Below, piece after piece: positions 59,996 through 64,000 of a stretch of DNA of 64,000 nt (its first letter is position 1; the number at the start of each line of letters is the position of its first letter). A program made the position numbers and the translations under genes. The notes beneath the pieces were generated by a model that was given only the letters and a program-made list of their open reading frames with translations, did not search any database and was not told the DNA's origin. Source of the DNA: Alistipes sp. (GTDB lineage: Bacteria; Bacteroidota; Bacteroidia; Bacteroidales; Rikenellaceae); the NCBI GenBank assembly GCA_017399485.1, contig JAFQCA010000025.1, positions 82,553-146,552 on the forward strand. Direction: 5' to 3'.

Positions 59996-60031
59996 AGCGG
60001 TACAATCTTTTTTGGTTGTGCCGCTTTTTTT
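59996..60031 (+). terminator. terminator after the small gene
   Basis: AGCGGTACAA and TTGTGCCGCT pair around TCTTTTTTGG; a run of eight T follows. The next 190 bases are very AT-rich; two TAATTTTG boxes (60147-60154 and 60175-60182), 28 bases apart, are possible promoters. Confidence 0.8.
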
Positions 60032-60219
60032 TGTCTTTGCACTATTCGTACCTCTGTTTTGGAATGATAACAAATCGCAATTTTCTTACAGATTGATTTG
60101 CAATGCATTAAATAAATATTTTTATTAAATCAAGATTTTACTATTATAATTTTGCGGATTAGGAATATTATATATAATTTTGAGGTGCAAAGCATATTTT
60201 TCTCTAAACATTTACGCTT

Positions 60220-60459
60220 ATGAAAAAGTTATTTACACTGCTCGCTTTATCATTTGTAATGGTGGCGTACGATAAGGATGAATATAGAGACAATAGAGAG
60301 TTGTCATATTGGGACAAGGTGGCTTCGGAAATGACACGAACAAAGATGTCTGCTGCAGAGGTTTTGAATTCGTTGCAAGATAATGAATTTTGGTATAAAA
60401 ATGCCTCAAGTAATTTTTTTTGCAAAAAATCGCAGAATTTGCAATTATCTTGTAATTAG
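60220..60459 (+). pseudogene. decayed lipoprotein gene fragment
   Basis: 79 residues starting MKKLFTLLALSFVMVAYDKDE. This looks exactly like a lipoprotein signal except that the expected Cys (one base away, TGC to TAC) is Tyr17. Only about 45 residues of mature protein follow before an eight-T run at 60414-60421 and a changed composition (FFCKKSQNLQLSCN), so a frameshift or truncation is likely. No other frame continues for long. The original family is not recognisable. Confidence 0.5.
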
Positions 60460-60667
60460 ACGGTTATTCGGAATGCTTGAAAATTGGGTAACGAGATAGC
60501 AACCGTTCGTATTTCTGAGTTCTTCATTATTATGCTCCAATGTGATAACTCTGATGGTACAAAGGTAATAAAAGAAATGCAGACAAGGAAATAATAGTCC
60601 TTCATTTTGGTTATTACATTATATTTTGAGTACTTTTGTGTTATAATCAAAGTTTTTACAGAAGCCA

Positions 60668-61300
60668 ATGAAATATAAACATATAATATTCGATGTTGAC
60701 GGAACTTTGCTTGACACTGAATTTGCGGTTTTGCATAGTTTACAAGATACTGTAATGCAGTATTCACATATATCTATCCCAATAGATAAGTTATGCTTTG
60801 CTTTGGGAATACCCGGAAAAGTAGCGCTTGAAAGATTAGGTATTGAGGATACAATCGGAGCTAACGAATATTGGAATGAGATGATGCAGAAATATCACAA
60901 AAGTATAGGTCTGTTTGATGGAATAAATGATACTCTGTCAGCGTTGCGTGATAAAGGTTATCGTTTGGGGATAATAACTTCTAAAACGAAGTCTGAGTTT
61001 GAAATGGATTTTGTACCTCACGGAATTAGCCACTACTTTGATTCCATTATATGTGTGGATGATTCACCTAAGCCTAAGCCATATCCTGACCCCATATTGA
61101 CCTATCTGAATCGGAATCAAATCCTTGCATCAGAAGCCATATATATTGGCGATACGGAATATGATAGTCTATGTGCCCATTCTGCAGGAGTGGATTTCGG
61201 ACTTGCATTATGGGGATGCCGTAATAGTGCAGGCATCAACAGTGAATACAGATTCAATACACCCAATGAAATAGTAATAGAATATGGACAAGAAACTTAG
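60668..61300 (+). CDS. HAD-family hydrolase (phosphoglycolate phosphatase-like)
   Basis: 210 residues. Motif I IIFDVDGTLLD with Asp9 and Asp11, a helical C1 cap (about 18-80), motif II ITSK, motif III Lys in PKPKPYPDP and motif IV IGDTEYDSLCA. Substrate not predictable. Its last 17 bases overlap the NUDIX gene, so the two are coupled. Base and codon use is more AT-rich and less uniform than in the housekeeping genes, which suits later acquisition. Confidence 0.88.
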   Translation: MKYKHIIFDVDGTLLDTEFAVLHSLQDTVMQYSHISIPIDKLCFALGIPGKVALERLGIEDTIGANEYWNEMMQKYHKSIGLFDGINDTLSALRDKGYRLGIITSKTKSEFEMDFVPHGISHYFDSIICVDDSPKPKPYPDPILTYLNRNQILASEAIYIGDTEYDSLCAHSAGVDFGLALWGCRNSAGINSEYRFNTPNEIVIEYGQET

Positions 61301-61829
61301 CAAATGGAAAGTTCTCGATAGAGAGTACATCATTCAAAGACCGTGGCTTACGGCAAGACGGGACAAAGTAGAGTTGCCTGACGGACGTATCATAGAGGAG
61401 TACTATGTCCTTGAATATCCAGACTGGGTAAATGTAATCGCCATAACTAAGGATGGTCAATTTATCATGGAGAAACAATACCGTCACGGATTAGGCGTGA
61501 ATAGTATCGAACTGCCTTGTGGAGTGATGGAGAAGGGCGAACAGCCTCTTGAAGCGGCTCAACGCGAACTGCTTGAAGAAACAGGTTACGGAAATGGCGA
61601 ATGGAGTAAGCTAATGACCATTGCTCCTAACCCTGGTTCAATGAGCAACTTGACACATTGCTTTCTTGCAACAGGTGTAGAAAAAATATCCAATCAGTCG
61701 TTGGACGAAACTGAAGAATTGACGGTGCACCTCATGAGTGAAGAGGAAATTAAATCATTATTAGAGAACGACCAAATCTATCAATCATTGATGGTTGCTC
61801 CACTATATAAATATTTCAGTCTAAAATAG
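61284..61829 (+). CDS. NUDIX hydrolase (ADP-ribose pyrophosphatase-like)
   Basis: 181 residues. The Nudix box GX5EX7REUXEEXGU runs from Gly80 through Glu86, Arg94-Glu95, Glu98-Glu99 to Gly101. Preceding QYRHGLGVNSIELPCG and following PNPGSMSNLTHCFLA fit the ADP-sugar pyrophosphatase group. Overlap with the HAD phosphatase suggests a two-step clean-up of a nucleoside-diphosphate compound. Confidence 0.88.
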   Translation: MDKKLSKWKVLDREYIIQRPWLTARRDKVELPDGRIIEEYYVLEYPDWVNVIAITKDGQFIMEKQYRHGLGVNSIELPCGVMEKGEQPLEAAQRELLEETGYGNGEWSKLMTIAPNPGSMSNLTHCFLATGVEKISNQSLDETEELTVHLMSEEEIKSLLENDQIYQSLMVAPLYKYFSLK

Positions 61830-62409
61830 ATATTATTCAATAGTACATAACTTGCTTGTATAAGGCTTGTTTTACGACTTTTATTTTAGAGTTTCAACCC
61901 TCGTTTTTGGCTTTTGCTTGTCGGCAATCCTAAGGCTTCCACGACTTCCCCTATTCGATAGAATTTCCCAATCTGCGACCATCGGGAGCGGATTGCCTCC
62001 ACCTCAGAGTGGAGCGAGGTTTTCGGGTGCGAATGTCGGCTTGACGGCATTTTTCGGCATCCCGAAAGATAACCTCGCTACACTTCCAAACCGAGGGTTT
62101 GCTGCGTCCACCGTCATTGACGGTTTTTGATTGTTCAGATAGCATTTCCTGATTCAATTAACAAAAGATTGTTGTCATATACAACCAACAGATTGCGGTA
62201 GGTAGGATTACATTTCTGGAGGGAGTGCAGTTTCTCGTCTGCCCAATTTTGATGATTCCTAAAAAACATCTCTCCATATATGGAAGCAGGAACAGCGTAC
62301 AAATCGGGTTATCAATTGTAGAGCCTGTTTATACGCTGTTCTTTTCTGTTAATTACTTTTCCGTCGGTCGATTGTTTCCGTTGCCGTCTGCATTGTTAAG
62401 TACAGGGAT

Positions 62410-62497
62410 TGAAAGGTGAAAGGTTTTCGGGCTGAATACTCTCCGCAGGAGGCAGATTCTGCCCGAAACGACTTGTCGCCCGACCTTTCATCTTTCA
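62410..62497. repeat. 88-base imperfect inverted repeat
   Basis: TGAAAGGTGAAAGG (62410-62423) pairs with CCTTTCATCTTTCA (62484-62497), TTTCGGGC (62425-62432) with GCCCGAAA (62461-62468), and CTCC with GGAG at the tip. TACCTTTG follows at 62512-62519. Confidence 0.5.
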
Positions 62498-62840
62498 AAT
62501 ACGGTCTGTGCTACCTTTGCAGGCGAGCTTAGGAAACGGTCGAGTGACGGAATGGAAATACTGATTGAAAATTGAGCCACCTTTTCTAAACTTGTTTGCG
62601 ACCTCTCGCATTCTTGTTATCTCACTTTCTCGCAGGCACTCCGCCCTGCCTGCCGTTGTGGCGTAAGGTCGGCATTACGGTATGCAGTCCTGCATTGTGT
62701 TTCGCCATTGCCCTATGTCTTGCGGTTGGGGCTTGTTCCGCTTCTCGGATTGGAACTTATACATACGGTTTTGTTGTCGATGAAAATTTGTTGATTTGAT
62801 GAATAGAGGGTGTAAGGTGCTTATATTCAAAGTGATATTC

Positions 62841-62942
62841 TCTCAACACATTCTCAACAAATCACTCACCAAAAGAGAAATCAACGAACGTAGGTCGCTT
62901 ATGTCTCAACGTACCTTTTGGCTTGTTGAGATTTTGTTGAGA
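62841..62942. repeat. cluster of inverted octamers near the integrase
   Basis: TCTCAACA at 62841-62848 and 62852-62859, a partial copy TCTCAAC at 62904-62910, and the complement TGTTGAGA at 62924-62931 and 62935-62942. Each side has two copies 11 bases apart. They are possible recombinase or accessory-protein sites. Confidence 0.45.
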
Positions 62943-63113
62943 GTGTATATTGCTTATTATCAATACATTTATTACCATATTCAACAATTCAACAAAAATA
63001 AAAAGGTGTTACAAGGATTTGCTTGTTTCACTTGGGCAAAAACAATTTGCGGACGATAAGAGATTATATCGGTTTCTCTTTTCGCCCGCAAGTCATCTTC
63101 AAGGTATCGTACC

Positions 63114-64000
63114 CTAAACAGCAAACCGTCCGCTAATCCTGCTCTCGAACATCGATATGTCGTGTTCAAGTTTGATGTTGGTAACTTTGGCGTATCGCTG
63201 TGTTGTGGTTATATTGGTATGTCCGAGAATCTTGCTTACACTCTCTATTGGCATACCATAGTTCAAGGCTAATACTGCGAATGTGTGCCTACTCAGATGG
63301 AACGAAGTTCGCTTCTCAATACCGCACATTTTGGCTACCTCCTTGATACGTTTGTTTATCGTGTCGTGGCTGCCGATGTTGAATAGATTGTTACTTATTC
63401 TGTATGGCTCATATCGCTTGATAATCTGCATAGGTATATCCATTAACTTGATTTGGAACGGTACGCCTGTCTTTTGTCGTTTCGATACAATCCAAGGAGA
63501 ACCACCAAGCATTGTGATATTCTCCGTTGTAAGGTTTTTAATGTCGATGAACGATATTCCAGTCCAACAACCGAACACGAATAAATCCCTTGCCAACTCC
63601 AAATCGGGATTATTCAATTCAATAGTTGTAAAGGCTTGCAACTCTTCTTCTGTTAAGAAACCTCGTTCCTTGTGGTCGGGGTCAACCTTGTATTGGGCAA
63701 ATGGGTTTCTTGCTATTTTCCCATTGTAGTGAGCAGTGGTTACAATGTGCTTCAATGGTATGGAGTATATCCACACTGATGACTGAGCCAATCCTACCTC
63801 ATTTCTCAGATACAAGCAATAATCACGAATGAAATCTTCTGTTAGTTCATTCATTGCTATATCTGTACGCTTGTAGTGTACCTTGATAAACTCCGCAAGA
63901 TATTTTCTTACGGTGAGGTACTTTTGATATGTACTCAGAGAACGATCCTTGCCAACTCGTTTGGCAAAGGCTTCGTTCTCCTTGTCAAATGCTCGGAGCA
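63114..64000 (-). CDS. tyrosine recombinase/integrase, IntDOT-like (partial, 5' end beyond the window)
   Basis: The frame is open to the right edge, giving at least 295 residues; the first internal ATG lies at 63854 but homologous sequence (core-binding SAM-like domain, with SLSTYQKYLTVRKYLAEF) continues beyond it. The catalytic domain shows FGCWTGISFIDIKNL, where the box I arginine is replaced by Ser or Ile as in Bacteroides IntDOT-type enzymes; SKRQKTGVPF supplies the lysine, HLSRHTFA the HxxR, LGHTNITTTQRY the box II His and the nucleophilic Tyr. It integrates and excises a mobile element that lies mostly to the right of the window. Confidence 0.88.
   Translation of the reverse strand, partial: LRAFDKENEAFAKRVGKDRSLSTYQKYLTVRKYLAEFIKVHYKRTDIAMNELTEDFIRDYCLYLRNEVGLAQSSVWIYSIPLKHIVTTAHYNGKIARNPFAQYKVDPDHKERGFLTEEELQAFTTIELNNPDLELARDLFVFGCWTGISFIDIKNLTTENITMLGGSPWIVSKRQKTGVPFQIKLMDIPMQIIKRYEPYRISNNLFNIGSHDTINKRIKEVAKMCGIEKRTSFHLSRHTFAVLALNYGMPIESVSKILGHTNITTTQRYAKVTNIKLEHDISMFESRISGRFAV

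Larger units (their letters stand above)
61830..63113. mobile_element. non-coding flank of an integrated element
   Basis: About 1.3 kb without a convincing gene between the NUDIX gene and the integrase. Short open frames at 61867-62130 and 62596-62799 lack start signals and natural composition, though similar stretches occur in Bacteroides conjugative elements as far as I recall. It contains a long imperfect stem at 62410-62497, a promoter-like TACCTTTG at 62512-62519 and repeated TCTCAACA/TGTTGAGA octamers at 62841-62942. The exact element end is not determined. Confidence 0.5.

Noticed and set aside
61867..62130. 87-codon frame beside the NUDIX gene
   Set aside because: No promoter or ribosome site, and Pro/Ser/Gly content looks like non-coding DNA of conjugative elements; not called as a gene.
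62596..62799. 67-codon frame with Cys- and Leu-rich sequence
   Set aside because: Same reasons; it could be a small membrane peptide, but nothing supports translation.
62841..62942. CRISPR array
   Set aside because: The repeats are eight bases, in both orientations and without regular spacers. No CRISPR array was seen in the window.

Overview
The window is a piece of chromosome from a member of the Bacteroidota, most likely order Bacteroidales. The evidence is the promoter style (TAnnTTTG at -7, often with TTTG or TTG about 20 bases upstream, seen before rplM, obgE, the threonine leader, tRNA genes and others), weak Shine-Dalgarno sites, and families typical of that phylum: DUF4988/BspA-type leucine-rich lipoprotein, fimbrillin-like lipoprotein, DUF5606, HU-CCDC81/SPOR protein, S9 dipeptidyl peptidase, and an IntDOT-like integrase. 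A Rikenellaceae/Alistipes-like source is a guess from the metabolic genes, not something shown here.

Layout. 1-8 kb: end of parE, then parC, aroK, murI, ftsK and a LolA-like gene. 8-10.5 kb: a convergent surface lipoprotein with collagen-like Gly-X-Y stretches and BspA-type repeats, preceded by a strongly structured leader. 10.7-15 kb: gyrA and a TPR protein. 15-19.6 kb: a DUF2089/Yip1 pair, a 43-residue peptide gene plus fimbrillin-like lipoprotein behind an attenuator-like leader, an intergenic repeat, two tRNA-Pro genes and two paralogous EEP-family nucleases. 19.7-23.6 kb: SPFH protein, Arc-type protein, three small membrane proteins, a zinc-less sirtuin and an L,D-transpeptidase-like protein. 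23.6-31.3 kb: a tyrosine phenol-lyase/tryptophanase-family enzyme, then the methylmalonyl-CoA branch of propionate fermentation: meaB, a thioredoxin-like gene, the epimerase and a complete Na+-translocating decarboxylase (mmdA-D-C-B).

31.4-37 kb: a threonine-rich leader peptide with an overlapping terminator precedes thrB-thrC, followed by rplM-rpsI-rpsB-tsf. 37-48.4 kb: a winged-helix regulator with a membrane partner, msrC, a nucleoside hydrolase/GH43-like pair, pepD, a large outer-membrane barrel protein, obgE, DUF5606 and an MscS channel, with several hairpin-rich intergenic repeats. 48.5-60 kb: a CorC-type protein, dusB, secreted peptidase and esterase, a DUF1080 lipoprotein, tRNA-Arg, a HTH regulator, a histidine kinase without an adjacent response regulator, lgt, the HU/SPOR protein, gtrA and a small conserved gene. 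60-64 kb looks accessory: a decayed lipoprotein fragment, HAD and NUDIX hydrolases, then 1.3 kb of non-coding DNA rich in inverted repeats running into a tyrosine integrase cut by the window end, probably the edge of a conjugative or mobilizable element.

The most interesting signals outside known genes are the threonine attenuator (about 31.5-31.7 kb), the alternative-pairing leader of the 43-residue peptide (16.05-16.4 kb), the pseudoknot-capable leader of the surface lipoprotein (10.3-10.5 kb), and the octamer repeats beside the integrase (62.84-62.94 kb).
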